Part shown: positions 35,930 to 47,130 of the stretch, piece after piece
Layout of the letters: each line of letters begins with the position of its first letter
Numbering within the stretch: position 1 is the first letter of the stretch
Assembly: GCA_019055375.1 (NCBI GenBank)
Contig: JAHQIW010005558.1
Coordinates: forward strand, 1 to 64,000
Length of the DNA: 64,000 bases
Origin: Parelaphostrongylus tenuis
Taxonomy: Eukaryota > Nematoda > Chromadorea > Rhabditida > Metastrongylidae
Reading direction: 5' to 3'
Notes under the pieces: model-generated
Told to the model about the DNA's origin: nothing
Seen by the model: the letters and a program-made list of their open reading frames with translations, nothing else
The model's database searches: none
Translations under genes and position numbers: made by a program

Positions 35930-36590
35930 GAGCAGGTTTGGATAATTCGGTAGCAATAGTTCAGATACCTCCAAAGACACTAAAGCGCCAATTAGTCTGC
36001 AACCGGCTGTGCGACACCAATGACTGCAGAGTTTGCCCAAACGGAAGAGAACGGTAACTGCATGAGATCGGGTGCATTTTTACCCAATCTCTCGCGAGAC
36101 ATGCGGCGATGAGTACACTGGCGAAACGGGTTAACCACTATTTCTCTGTGTAAAAGAGCATCTAGTTGGGTTGCGCAACTCTGATGCGAAAACTCCACTA
36201 GGCACGCATAAGAACCAAAAACATACAGGAATAATGTTCGGCGTCAAATTTACGATCCTCGCACAGGAATCAAAAACCTCTGCGCGTAAAACCTTAGAAG
36301 CGTTTTGGATACATAGGAAAGGCCCAAAATGAATTGAAAAGAGGAGTGCCTCTTTATCACGCGTGACCTCGAACCATACCTCACGCTGATCTTTCCGGCC
36401 TGAGTTAAGCACAGCCCGCTAATGCGCAGACCCTATGCGGCCGGTCTTCAATGAATAGTTGATAGACCTAAAACACTTTACTATGCTATCTTAAATTCAT
36501 TTCTTTCGTTTTCTGCTGAGGTTTTGGAAGTTTTGGTTTAGTCGATTCGATTTCTGAAGAAGAACCGCCGAAACGTTGGCCTCGAATATT
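35930..36590 (+). mobile_element. Penelope-like element: GIY-YIG region and 3' tail
   Basis: The plus strand at 35935-36060 encodes IPPKTLKRQLVCNRLC, DTNDCRVCPNG, the Cys linker before the endonuclease. Later frames give SARKVLEAF-like and ERPKMN...EECLFITRDLEPY sequence at about 36280-36390, the C-terminal end. The GIY-YIG core is broken by frameshifts. The tail motif CTGAAGAAGAACC...GCCGAAACGTTGG is at 36552-36582. It is inactive. Confidence 0.65.
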
Positions 36591-37600
36591 GTATAATCAT
36601 GCTGCATTATTGACTCTGTTGTCGTGTTCTTCGCTGATATTCAAAAAACGATATCAATCGCACCTCGGAACGGTTGAACAGAAGAAAATAATCATTTACG
36701 CGAACTATGCCGAAGATGATAGAAGTCGATCCTGAATCCATTAGATCACTTATAATGTCATGTGCGCTCAATGGCTACATCTAATTCAACAAATAATATC
36801 TTCCTAGAATGTATATACATACCTAGAATATGTACTGACTGACATATCTTGCAGCAAATGTAGGATCACCATTTTTTAACAATTCGCCCTCCAATCACTT
36901 TAAAACACTGTCGAAGAGCCACTTCGACGATTGCAAAAGCCTTCAAATAATCGCAGTCATCCAACAAAACAGTATTTCGATTGACTAAGCAAATTCAATA
37001 AAAAAACATTTCAAGCAAAACTACCCTCGTCGTTAGTCACAGAAGGGCGTACGGTTGCAGTAAATCACGGTGTGCGACTATTACCGTTTCGATGGATTTA
37101 CGTTGGCGTTTTCCCATTCATTTAGATGTCCTTTTTGTTCTTCGCAACGATTTCGACAAAAGAATGCATTGGATATAAAACATCGAGATGAAAAGCGTGA
37201 GTCGGGGGGAAGGGAAAGTAGGAGAGAGGACAGTGAAAGAAAGGGGGGGGGGGGGGGCATGACTAAGTGGTTGTGATGCTCGTTGCCTGCACACGCGAAG
37301 CCAAACTCCATTCCCAGTACTTCCCTGCCTTCAGCAACGAACGCCCTATGAAGAGATACAGCCAGGCTGTCTTCGAAAATACGGTAAGACGCACTCAACC
37401 TGTGTCTACGACTTTTAGGAAGAAGACGAAAAGCGGGTTAACACCTAAAAGTAGTGATTCGCAAGGATTCGTGCAGCGAATAAACAAACTGTGAGACTCG
37501 TCAAATGAAAAAATTGAAATGATGTAACTACATATTCAAGAATACTGAGAGATATACAGAGCTTGAACTTCGGATGGGAGTTGAAATTGCATTTAACTCT
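36591..37600. other. No gene seen; G15 run and dispersed repeat
   Basis: A run of 15 G lies at 37243-37257, inside a purine-rich stretch from about 37195. The following block, with CAGCAACGAACGCCC near 37338, recurs at about 23900. The open minus frame 37081-37398 runs through the G tract (PPPPPF) and is low-complexity. Confidence 0.4.
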
Positions 37601-37604
37601 AAGG

Positions 37605-38335
37605 GGCGAAGTGTACCAGCTCAGGTACACGATTGTTTGAAGGTCTTTCCCGTTGTACAGAACTTCTCTATAGACATTTAACAATCACTCAAAAGCATAA
37701 ATTTTTTCGATTTCAGAAACTGTTCAGCTTCAAAAAGCTTTTCATTACGTTGTAACAGCGGAAATAAAATTACTTTTCACACCCAATTTTATTCATTTGT
37801 TAGGCTGCGGCCGCTATATGGCTCCTCACTAAAGTTATAATGCTTATTAGATGGCCCAATTCTCAAGGATTTTGGAAGTAAAGTTGGTTTTCGAAAGGTT
37901 GCCATATAACGCCGTAAGAGCGAAAAGAAGATCACATTTAAAGCCTAGAATGCCACCCGCCGCTCGGAAATCATAGGTGGTTTATTGATAATTGAGTTAA
38001 GTGAAGTTAGTCATAAGTGAAGTTCACATTTCAGAGGTGTCCTATCATTACAGAGAGAATGGAGTATTATAGGTGATTTTCCTATATAGGTTTTTTTAAT
38101 AAAAAGGTGACTACTTCGCACAAAATCCTTCTTTATCCAGCGGTAATGCCACATCGTTGGGAAAAAATCTGGCTTTCAACCCTTATCATGCATTTCCTAT
38201 CGCTTGTCTTTCAGGAACGGAGCTTGAGAACACATCTCTTACAACTAAACACCTCTAATAGAGATTAATGTGGTGGTAGTGTAGCATATAGTTGGAGTAA
38301 GTGCACGAAAGGCCGCGTTCATCACTGCGGTGAAT
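37605..38335 (+). repeat. 0.7 kb direct repeat, copy 2
   Basis: Same order and orientation as 21240-21920, with anchors TACCAGCTCAGGTACACGA, GCGGCCGCTATATGGCTCCTC, ATCATAGGTGGTTTATTGATAATT, CAGCGGTAATGCCACATC, and GCGTTCATCA near the end. No open frame. Confidence 0.6.
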
Positions 38336-38689
38336 ACTTCTTTGAAGGCCCCTATGTTCTAAGCAGTACTTTGCGTAAAGCCGAAGTTTCAAACCTTTTA
38401 CTCAAAATATTTATTAAACAATCAACAACTCATGAAGCAACATCTAACAGCAAAACTTTACCCGACAGATTAATAAAGGTCAACAGTTTACTCTTAACGC
38501 CTGAAAAATCATACGTTTTGCAATCAACGATTGTCATATTCTAGAGAATCAATTCACAGTCACCTACACAATATACATCATGGTAATTTGAAATATACTA
38601 TAAAATTCTTATTCCGGAATCTCAGAACGCTTGTGACGACATTTTGGGGTGGGTGAAATTAAACCATTCCAAATAGAGGAAAATTCTTA

Positions 38690-40030
38690 CATAGACTGCA
38701 CCTTGTGGTACTCATATCGTTTTTTGTCGAGCACTTGCGGAATTTCTTCCTCTGCTATCTTTCGGTAACATTCCGTGCAACGACCACGCTTTTCTGTTTT
38801 CTTCAAAAACGCTGTTTGTGTCGGCTGAAGAACCCATTTCTGATGGTAGGTAACTGCCATACACCTCCATAGTGAAGTGAGCAAACGCTATGTTCCTCAC
38901 GTGCTCTCTGTAGACGGCCAAGCGTTAGCATACTTATATCAGAGACCAAGTGAGAGAATAGGCGAATGTATCTAAAATATGGGATTGGATATTGTGAAGT
39001 AAAATGGAAGCGAGATGTGTTTATCATTTTTTTTGTTCCTGATGCATGAGCAGTATTCAACCATTTGGTCAGTGAGCTCGATGTACCCCTTTTTGTTATA
39101 ACTCACATTCGCTTCGAACTTTCCCATCTCTGGATCTATAGAGGAGGCATGCACTGTGGTGATGAGTGTCACTTCTTTCTTGTACATGAATCTAAGCAAC
39201 GTTACTCCATTTTTATTCTGTACGGCAAACTGATGCTCCTTGCCTACTTTCTGCTTTATGAACTCCCTTGGCAAACCTTGTCTATTCTTTTTACATGTTC
39301 CGGTAGAATGTGTTCTTCTGCAACAGTCTCTCAGCAAAAGATACACTCGTGCATCAAATGTCGGTGGAAAGGTGTCTAAATTCATCTAGTATCTCATCAT
39401 TGAGGTCCATCACAGCACCATCAGCAACACGTCCATTCGAAGTGCCAGTTGTGCCAGCGCCTTGGTTCAAAATTATCTTGAAAGTGTGCCCTCTTGGACT
39501 GCACAGTTTGAAAAGTTTAAGCCCGTACTTGTGCCTTTTGAGCGGAAAGTATTGGCAGGACACAATCCTTCCTTTACAGTTGTTGCTGACAAGCTCAGGC
39601 AGTGTTTTATCTTGTGATTTCTGTCTTGTCCGCCCCACCTTGCATTGTTGGCAAAATGGTAAGCGCCTCATAAGCTGGATAAATCTGTCCCTTTACATGA
39701 AAGCTGGCCCTCAAGTAGGGGTTATTGAGAGTTGAGTGAGTGCTCCAGTAATCTTTTATACGTGAAAACTTCGCGATGGTCATCTGCATACGCAGAGCTA
39801 AGAATCGCTTCATCTCCTCAGCGTTCGTGTTTTCCCAGCGAAGCTCCGTCTGCTTGCCGTAGATATTTGTCTGTTGCACAACCAGCTGCCAAACACCTCG
39901 CGTGAGCAGCTCGTAGAAGTCGACTGATTATTGGCAGTCGAGCACGAGCACCCGTCGAGGTTTCATCAAATGGCAGCAAAGTGCCTGTTTTCACATCCGT
40001 GGTCCACCCACCCATTGCAGGAGCAGTATC
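38690..40030 (-). pseudogene. piggyBac-family transposase relic
   Basis: Minus-strand frames, in order: about 39880-39960 (DFYELLTRGVWQLV); 39607-39879 (ENTNAEEMKRFLALRMQM, IKDYWSTHSTLNNPYLR); 39354-39671 (CKGRIVSCQYFPLKRHKYGL, LKLFKLC); 38972-39385 (KKNRQGLPREFIKQKV, IELTDQMVEYCSCIR); and about 38700-38830 (RCTECYRK). These are the successive conserved blocks of piggyBac DDE transposases. LTDQM holds the third catalytic Asp; STDI may be the second. The block with the first catalytic Asp lies in a segment that is missing between YLRASF and the next block. Several frame changes confirm inactivity. Flanking TTAA and terminal repeats were not located. Confidence 0.75.
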
Positions 40031-41590
40031 CATATTTGCTTTCTGTGCATCGTCCAGGCCGTCGATCGAACCACCGTCCTCAGCGCCATCATCTGAATGC
40101 TCAAGTTTCTTTCCATGATCGCTTCTGATTCATCACCAGTGTTCTCATCGGTGTTTACTGCCAAGCTGTCTAACATGGTGTGCCAGTCTTCTTGTCCACA
40201 CGACATAACTGCTTTAGAAGACAGACTCTCACATAATTGCAAACAGCACTCAAAGTTGTATTGTGAAGCAACAGTAATTACATTTAAAGCAAGCCAAAAT
40301 TGGGAAAGGAAAGTCAGAACACTAAGCTTGAAAGTGCTAAAGATTGTAACCAGTCAGGTAGTAAGACCGCTGGCAAACAATGAGAAGGAATAAAATGTGT
40401 ACATCTTCGCCCCTGAGACTAAATCATGATCTAATGTACTTTGCCCATGTGTTTGACTTGTACATCTGGTGGAAGACTCGACGAGATCAGTATGTTTGCA
40501 TATTATATGTTTTGCTAATGTTCAAAAGCTCCAGAAATATTTATTCCAGCGCAATTTTTCATACAACATATACGGCTAGCAAATTCACCACCTAGCAGAT
40601 AGTTGGTCTTTAGTATATAGAGTCATAACATTTTCACAATAATATAGACAAAGTATTTCCAAAAGTTGTTCTGCAGACCTTATCAATAACTTCACTTCCA
40701 CAACCATTATCAATAACTTCAAAATGTCTACACTTCTAAACAATACAGAATGGCATTATAGACGGTACATTTACTACATTCATCTCTAACAATATTATTG
40801 CCAATGCTAAAACAGTGAATCGAACATATTATTGAGCTTGATGTAATTGGCGATTCAACGATTTCTTCAAAATTTTAGGCTTCGCTTGCTTAGGAAAAAA
40901 CAAGTGTGTACACCTAAACTGTGAATAAAAGTTGGCATGCTTGATACAATGACTAAACGGAAAATATGTATTACTTACTGGTTCTCCTAGAAACCCCGTT
41001 GTCCATAAACTCTTGGAATTTTTCCACTATCCATAAGTACTCAACCTTTTCTCACCCCACCTCAACTCTGAATAATTGAAAATAAACGAAATGACTGATA
41101 AAAAAATTAGGGTGAGAGTTATCGATGTTAGTATCGAACACAGCATGCATTATCATTTTGTTGTAAATTGCCTAGTGTTTTCAAATTTATTTACTATAAT
41201 GCGCTCTTGGGTCATGGTATAAAACTATGGTGAATTGAAACTAGATTTTTTCATTGTAATATCCTCATACAATGTAATATGGTTGATTTCTTGTCAGATT
41301 CAGCACAATTCCGTAATAAATCAACGTTTTTTCTCTATAAGAAACGTATAAATCTAATTACAAAATTATATGAGCGGAAAACAGAAAAATTTCTTCTATC
41401 AAAGTAGTACGAGAATGCCAGAAATTTTCACAAAACGGAAAAAAAGCCTTAATCAAATTGCGAACATCGCTAATTGGCTCTGCGCACATCGATTCTCGTA
41501 GCCGTACCTTTAGGGTTATTACGACCAATCCAACTATATGCCGAAGGGACGAATGCATCGTAATCACTCGTGATATGAGTCAGTATATAA
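40031..41590. other. No supported gene
   Basis: A minus frame at 39991-40242 may extend the piggyBac N-terminus but has no clear match. The rest, to 41590, is AT-rich with short unrecognised frames. Confidence 0.4.
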
Positions 41591-41595
41591 GCTAG

Positions 41596-41738
41596 AGAAT
41601 TGAGTGGTGAGCAAAAAACCGAGTGGTCGGGCAAAATGTGCCTCGCTGGTGTAGTGGTCAGAGCACGCGCCCCCGGATAGGATGAAACGGGGGTTTGATT
41701 CCCGGTTGAGACCGTGTTTTTGCTCACCACTCAGTTCT
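41596..41738. repeat. tRNA-like palindrome
   Basis: Inverted ends GAGAATTGAGTGGTGAGCA (from 41596) and TGCTCACCACTCAGTTCTC (to 41738) flank tRNA-like sequence at about 41641-41713 on the plus strand. That has an A box-like TGGTGTAGTGGTCAGAGC and B box-like GGTTTGATTCC. The T stem does not pair well, so a functional tRNA is unlikely. The flanking arm also occurs near 17910-17935. Confidence 0.5.
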
Positions 41739-41739
41739 C

Positions 41740-42530
41740 CATGCTATATAAGTAAAATCATGACACTGCGAAATAAGCAGTAGAAATACTATAATTTCAG
41801 TATATAAGGTTGTTGTTTGATGGGTATGGTGCATTACGAGCGTATGCGATCCCCTTCCGGTGATCTCCATCTGAATCATTCAGTGAAACGCGTACAAAAA
41901 GGATTGAGCACGTTGAGAGTTGATTTTGTGCTTGATGCAATTAAAATCCAGGTTCGGTGATTATTTTCTAAAGGTGTAGTTGAGGTGTTTAACTGATTGG
42001 ATTGCAGACAATTTGACCTTTTCAGTCTCTAAAGAAGGCGAACTGCAGAAACTTAGCTATTGAATTAAATCTAATGTAACACCTCGTGTTTGACTCAAAG
42101 AAAAAAATTAGAAAAATTATAAAATGAATTTTATTTGTCAATGAACTCTATGATCATTAAGAGTACAGCAAGATAATCAATTTAGAGGTCAGAGGACACA
42201 GTTACATATTATTTTTTATTAAGAAACAGCTTCCGAACAGATGGATACTGAAAATTCACTGTGATGCCAGTTTCTAATATATCATGCTTAGCAAACAATG
42301 ACGTGGTTTACGTATTTTCACTCTAGACGTACTTTATGTGAAATGTATAGAATGACAAGAGATACAATTATAAAGCGAAGAAAATTAGAAAACCACAGAA
42401 CATTAGACGCAGAGTTAGCCAATTTGTAGTTATAGTATTATATAGAGTCGCTCAGAAGAATGATAATCTGTTAACATGATAACATGTTTGAGCTGTCGTG
42501 AGGTTTGGCACTACCTTATTATAATGCTGC
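41740..42530. other. No gene seen
   Basis: AT-rich sequence with no supported gene. A block near 42020-42050 (TCTCTAAAGAAGGCGAACTGC) loosely resembles the PLE tail. Confidence 0.4.
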
Positions 42531-42537
42531 ACAGGAG

Positions 42538-42840
42538 TCTGTTTCGCCCTTTCAGGCTGCTCAATAGCACGGTGCCTCTTGGTTCAGCAGATTCCTAGAT
42601 ACTCCTACTTATAAAGGAATCGACGCCGAATAATAGATCACAGATCTAGCGGCTGCAAACACGCGATTGTGGTCACTGCAAACTTAAGAAATTTTGCCAC
42701 CTGATTTGGGAAGTGTGTCTAGTAATCGGCATCGATTCCTTCATATGTAAGTGTCTATTCCCAAGGGCTGGCTGAATCGAAGAGCACTATGCCACTGAGA
42801 AGTCTGGAAGGCGAAACAGGCGGCTGTCCGGCACTGTATA
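42538..42840. repeat. Inverted repeat of about 100-bp arms
   Basis: The left arm, 42538-42635 (GTTTCGCCCTTTCAGGCTG, AAGGAATCGACGCCGA), and the right arm, about 42725-42840 (GGCATCGATTCCTTCATATG, AAGGCGAAACAGGCGG), are near-complementary with a loop of roughly 90 bases. No coding content. It could be a MITE-like palindrome. Confidence 0.55.
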
Positions 42841-44650
42841 AGTACTTGACCTTTACAATAGGCTCAAACATGTTTTCATGTTCATAGATTATCATTCTTT
42901 TGAGCGCACGTCTATAGGAACAGTCGAGAATAGAGTAGTCTCTTCTATCATAGAGACACGTTCTGAATTGAAAGCCTCGCAGCATTCACTGTCATATTAT
43001 TGAAGCACAGATCCATCAAACGATCGCAGTTATGACGATGAAATGTTTTTCAAATTCGATTCATCAACTTTCATCATTAAATTTTACCACTGTTCTGCAC
43101 ATTGATGAAATCCTTTATAAAATGATAAACAGGAGTTTTAATTTTGGTCGGTAGATCAGCCGCGTCTGTACCCTTCCCAGAGAATTTCGTCGCAAGCTCA
43201 GCAATCGCGGAAAGCTTAGGCTGCATATCACCTATTGATTCTGATTATACAACTACAACATCATAACATTGCTAAACGCATAAAGTCAAAAAGAGTTCTT
43301 ATAATCTATATATCTCCACACATTGCTGTCTCTCATACACATGTAATCATAAATGTTATCGTGAAAACAGAATGGCCATAAGACTTCATATTTGCTTTAT
43401 AGAATAAAAAACCAGCTGCGGGACAATGCAGTTTTTCAGAGTATACTACAACCTACATACTCCCAAAACAGTGGCGCAGAATAAAAGCCTAGAAATTATT
43501 GATCGCAGTTTGAGAGTGTCATGCTTAACGAATTACTATGGAAATTTGTTCACAACACTCACTAGGACGAATGCGAAAACCTTCGCATCAGCCACTACCA
43601 TCTCTCCTAGCAAATATCTCATATTCAAGTAGACAAGGCAAAAATATCTGCAAAACGAGCTAATTGAATTATTGATCGGCAGACGTCCGTAAATAGAGTG
43701 TGCGACGACCACCGTATCCATCATAATTACGACAGTGTTATAATCTACAAAAATTTTTCATTTCAACCAATCGATAGCAGTGTATGAAGTTATGACTATG
43801 TATACAAATGCAAAATTCAAAACCTCAGTAGGGAGCTGAACCTGCGTGTATCTGGTTCTCATTCTGATAAGTGTTTCTCAAACGAAATTTGTTGAGGACA
43901 GATTGCTGACAGTTTCGATAAGATGAATCGTAGAAAGAGTCATGGCAGAGGAGAGACTCGGTAGTGTAGTAATTAGCAGGCACCTCAGTGGGTATGGAAT
44001 GCAAGTTCAACTACCTCCTGATGCTCAGAGTTTTGTATATCACTCAGCATTCTGGCATGTTGGCATGCTTTCAAAAGTTCACGGGTGCATTTTTCTCACA
44101 CCTAAAAGCTGAAGGTCTATTTACGACATGGTTTACAATTGAATAATAAAACAATGAGCATTGTGCACAAATTCGGCGTGCCCCGATCATCATGGATTAA
44201 GACTATGTTGGCGGTTCCCGGTCACATACATGTGCTTCTTCATCTCATACCTAATGCTCAAGGCTGGTTTTTTATAACTAATGATAAATTCTTGAGCATT
44301 AAAGTATTCTGCAATTTTATAATTTACGAGCTTATAGAGGAAGCTTTGCCACATCACCATATTCAAAGATATAATTTTCTTCATGCAGTATTTTTTCAAG
44401 CTCAAGCATGTTGTGATTTTTACTTAAAAAAATTGCACACAGAATGCAAACATTTAAATTTATCTGATACAAGTATAGCATGTCCAGACGTTAGCGATTC
44501 ATATAGTGTCATTAACGCGTTTTGCGGTACAAAATCTTCCCTGACTATTCAACTCCTTAAAGGTGTTCTTCTTCATTCACTCTTTAAGACTTGAGCACGA
44601 AAAAATCGTACAACCGGATAGCTCATTCTGAAATGGTCTCTGCCAAATTC
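42841..44650. other. No gene seen; long unsupported frame at 44139-44594
   Basis: The plus frame at 44139-44594 is 151 codons but shows no family motif, and its surroundings look non-coding. A tRNA-like trace may be present at about 43950-44020. Nothing else is recognised. Confidence 0.35.
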
Positions 44651-44655
44651 ACGCT

Positions 44656-45013
44656 CTAGGTGACGCTGACAATTGCTATGGCGAAGTGCTATCCAAGCGG
44701 ACTCGATGTTAACATTCTAAGCACTCTGTTCACTACACTTTGCCACATCTCTATGTTCCAACTCGCTATGATGATATTTGAGGTCTCAAAAGATCATTTA
44801 TACTTTCAAACCAAGGTTCTCCATAAAATTATAAAACATTCCAAACCGTGATAGTTCCCGAAATTGATAAGTGCTGAGGTGAAATGGACTCTTATCGCAT
44901 GCCATTGCCTAGCATACACATCATCATTGGCATTCCCATTGGTGGTGGTGGACAAATTCTCGTGACTGTGTTGCCGAAGATGACGCAGATCGGCATCGTC
45001 ATATCTCGATTGA
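44656..45013 (-). pseudogene. Copy E: 3' relic (exons 4-5) of the CGTLPGG family
   Basis: The exon 4 equivalent is 44847-45013 (167 nt, in phase), after acceptor TTTGTTGCAG; it reads PICVIFGNTVTRICPPPPMG, then has one in-frame stop after GNGMR, and ends LSISGTIT at a GT donor. The exon 5 equivalent is 44656-44784 (129 nt, the same length as in copy A), with MWQSVVNRVLRML and one in-frame stop after SSPLG. Splice sites remain plausible. The lesions seen are two nonsense changes, so it is the least decayed relic after copy B. Intron-3-like sequence extends to about 45380; upstream exons are absent, replaced by R1 repeat and an RTE fragment. Confidence 0.75.
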
Positions 45014-45399
45014 CTGCAACAAACAATTGTATTCAAACATTAGTTTTTCACTAAGAAATCTGACAAAGGGAGGGGATATTGCTACTGCCGGTGATTTTTT
45101 GCATTTTCTCGTCCTTTGTGCTTAGTAATAAAAGGCTCGTGTAAAATAATGCATCTCATGTCCAAAAATATTTCAAAGATTTTTTCAGGATGAATCTTTG
45201 TTAACTGCAAATGCACATTTCTAAACAGGTTTGAGCGCTCATTAGAACACAGGTTGGAATTGCTGTTGTCATGTGGATACTTCATTTTTTAATTTCTTTA
45301 CCAACATTTTTTTGCCTACCTCATGGCCGTAGGCGATCCACTCAAATAAATCTGACTCTGCAGAAAACGAACGCGCTGTAGCATTAGCCGAACAAAAGT

Positions 45400-45880
45400 T
45401 ATACTAGGTTGAGGAAAAAGTTTTTTGCATTCCTTTCCGTTGACCGAGGACAAATGAGAATTCGATTCTATTCGCTGGACAAGAACTTTCAGAGTGTTAG
45501 TAATCTTTCGAAAGCTTAAGTCTCTGGCTAAAGCCCTAACTTACCAATTTTCGAAAAAAATCTGTTAACTTCGATGTATAATTTGAAATAAAATTATGTT
45601 CCACATCGGCTGCCCATTTCAACTGCCACATCGTTGGAAACTCGAAAAGCACACGAATGTGTAGAGAAAATGTTGTAGTATCAGAGTGAGACTTTTGATC
45701 TGATGTTTCCTTCAAAGCGAAGAAATAATTCCTAATTAAAAAGCAAACATCGCACTTTTATGTGAGAAATTTATGGATCACTGCACGAGCACTCCTTGCG
45801 GCCTCATCCCGCGGCTCGCGAATTGGCCAAAAGACACATAATCGCGTATATAAATTAATTTTAATTTTTCGACTATACTT
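45400..45880. repeat. R1-type repeat block
   Basis: The CTTTCGAAAGCTTAAGTCTCTGGC block (about 45508) and neighbouring AATAATTCCTAATTAAAAAG resemble the R1 tracts at 19.3, 21.3 and 37.7 kb. No coding frame is supported. Confidence 0.4.
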
Positions 45881-45899
45881 CAGAAAAGAGAGTATCCTG

Positions 45900-46290
45900 T
45901 ATCTCAAAAATGAGAAAATGGATCTGAAGTTTCGACCTACGTCAACGATCGAAGATTAAAGAATTGAAGGATTTAAGATTAAAGGGTTCTTCATGTAGGT
46001 CATCGAAAATACGGTGAGCCGGACACGTAATGCGTCTCAATGGCAACCGATGGACGAGAGCCGTTACCGACTGGATTCCTCGGGATATTAAGCGCTCTAC
46101 AGAAAGATTAGCGATTCGATGGCCCGATCCCATGACAAGAAGCGTAGGAGAAATAAGTGCTCAGCGGATCCCTAAAGTGAGGAGAACTCACTGGGGTCAA
46201 TCCTGCACAAGATAGCGAAAATGAAACTAGTACTGGCGCGCTCACGTCACTGGGCGATCAACGGGGCAACAGGTGATACAAGTGATCATC
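45900..46290 (+). mobile_element. RTE-type non-LTR retrotransposon, 3' fragment
   Basis: The plus strand encodes RQRSKIKELKD, then AGHVMRLNGNRWTRAVTDW, IPRDIKRSTERLAIRWPD and RRTHWGQ. This is the conserved region after the reverse transcriptase in nematode RTE elements (known there as AGHV.R...RWT.A...W.PRD.KR). A frame change precedes it. The 3' end, with GATCAACGGGGCAACAGGTG, matches the end region of the second fragment at 60.5 kb. It is 5' truncated, as is usual for this class. Confidence 0.7.
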
Positions 46291-46885
46291 GCCCCAAGCG
46301 TCAAATGCTGCACGCCTTTCCTTTAGCATTTTCTGTGCGCTCTATCAGTCGTGCATGAGTAGCAAGCAGATTTGTTTCTAAGGCAGCTCAGCTTTTGACC
46401 AAGTACAGAGATGTTGTACACAAAAATGTTCACAGGAAAATAATCGTTCACTTGAATTATGCCAAAGTCATTCAATATTATTTGCTTCTGGTTAGAAAAA
46501 TGTTGTTTGATGCTCCAATGCCAAAGCTTATGGAATTACCTAATAGCAAATGAACGGCCATTTTTTCCAGCAAACAACTTGATATTCACAAGCGATAGAT
46601 TTATTATACTGAAGTTTACTTAAATGATTGAAAATAACTTCCTAATTTTTGAGTAATTTGTGAATGCCATCGGAGAAAAATTTTGTGAGTTAGTTGGTAT
46701 AATTTGATGAAATTTGGTAAAGTTTTTCTTTGTCTATTTGTAATTAGATTTGGTAATTTCCAGTGCTAATCCGACGGTGCAATGTGATAAATAAAAGCGG
46801 ATAAGGTGAAACTTCTTAAAATCTCTCAGCTCGGGTTTTTTATGAGCTTTTCGATCGGTCTTGCAGCATGAGGTGGATCGTCATC
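46291..46885. other. No gene seen
   Basis: AT-rich with no supported frames or repeats. Confidence 0.4.
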
Positions 46886-46889
46886 ATAT

Positions 46890-47130
46890 AACAAAAAGTA
46901 TGCCTGATTAGTAGAGCTTAGGCAGCGACATTGTTGCAGAAAGAACAACTAGGAAGTGGTTTGCGAAGTTCAGAGCTGGAGAGAACAGCCTGGAGGATCA
47001 GTCTCTCCGGAGTCGTCCACAGGAAGCTTTATTCTTTCGACGCGCAGCTCCATCTCAAAGCAAGTATAGGCAAGTAGTATACCAAAACGCTCGTAACGCA
47101 CTTTCAGTCGTAGAAGGAAAAATTTGCACA
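46890..47130 (+). mobile_element. mariner transposase N-terminal fragment
   Basis: The plus strand encodes DIVAERTTRKWFAKFRAGEN, then SLEDQSLRSRPQE. It matches the helix-turn-helix and linker region of mariner transposases (SERT...WF..FR.G...LED...GRP). The frame ends downstream and no catalytic domain is recognisable. It is a fragment only. Confidence 0.55.

Noticed and set aside
41641..41713. Functional tRNA gene
   Set aside because: A and B box-like words are present but the T stem and acceptor stem do not pair well; it is better explained as a tRNA-derived palindromic repeat.
44330..44405. Minus-strand NMVMWQSF resembling exon 5 of the secreted family
   Set aside because: Identity is limited to about 15 bases (GTGATGTGGCAAAG) and the flanking sequence does not continue the match.
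44139..44594. 151-codon plus-strand open frame
   Set aside because: No recognisable domain or signal peptide and no matching copy in the window; it is near relic E but on the other strand. Treated as chance.
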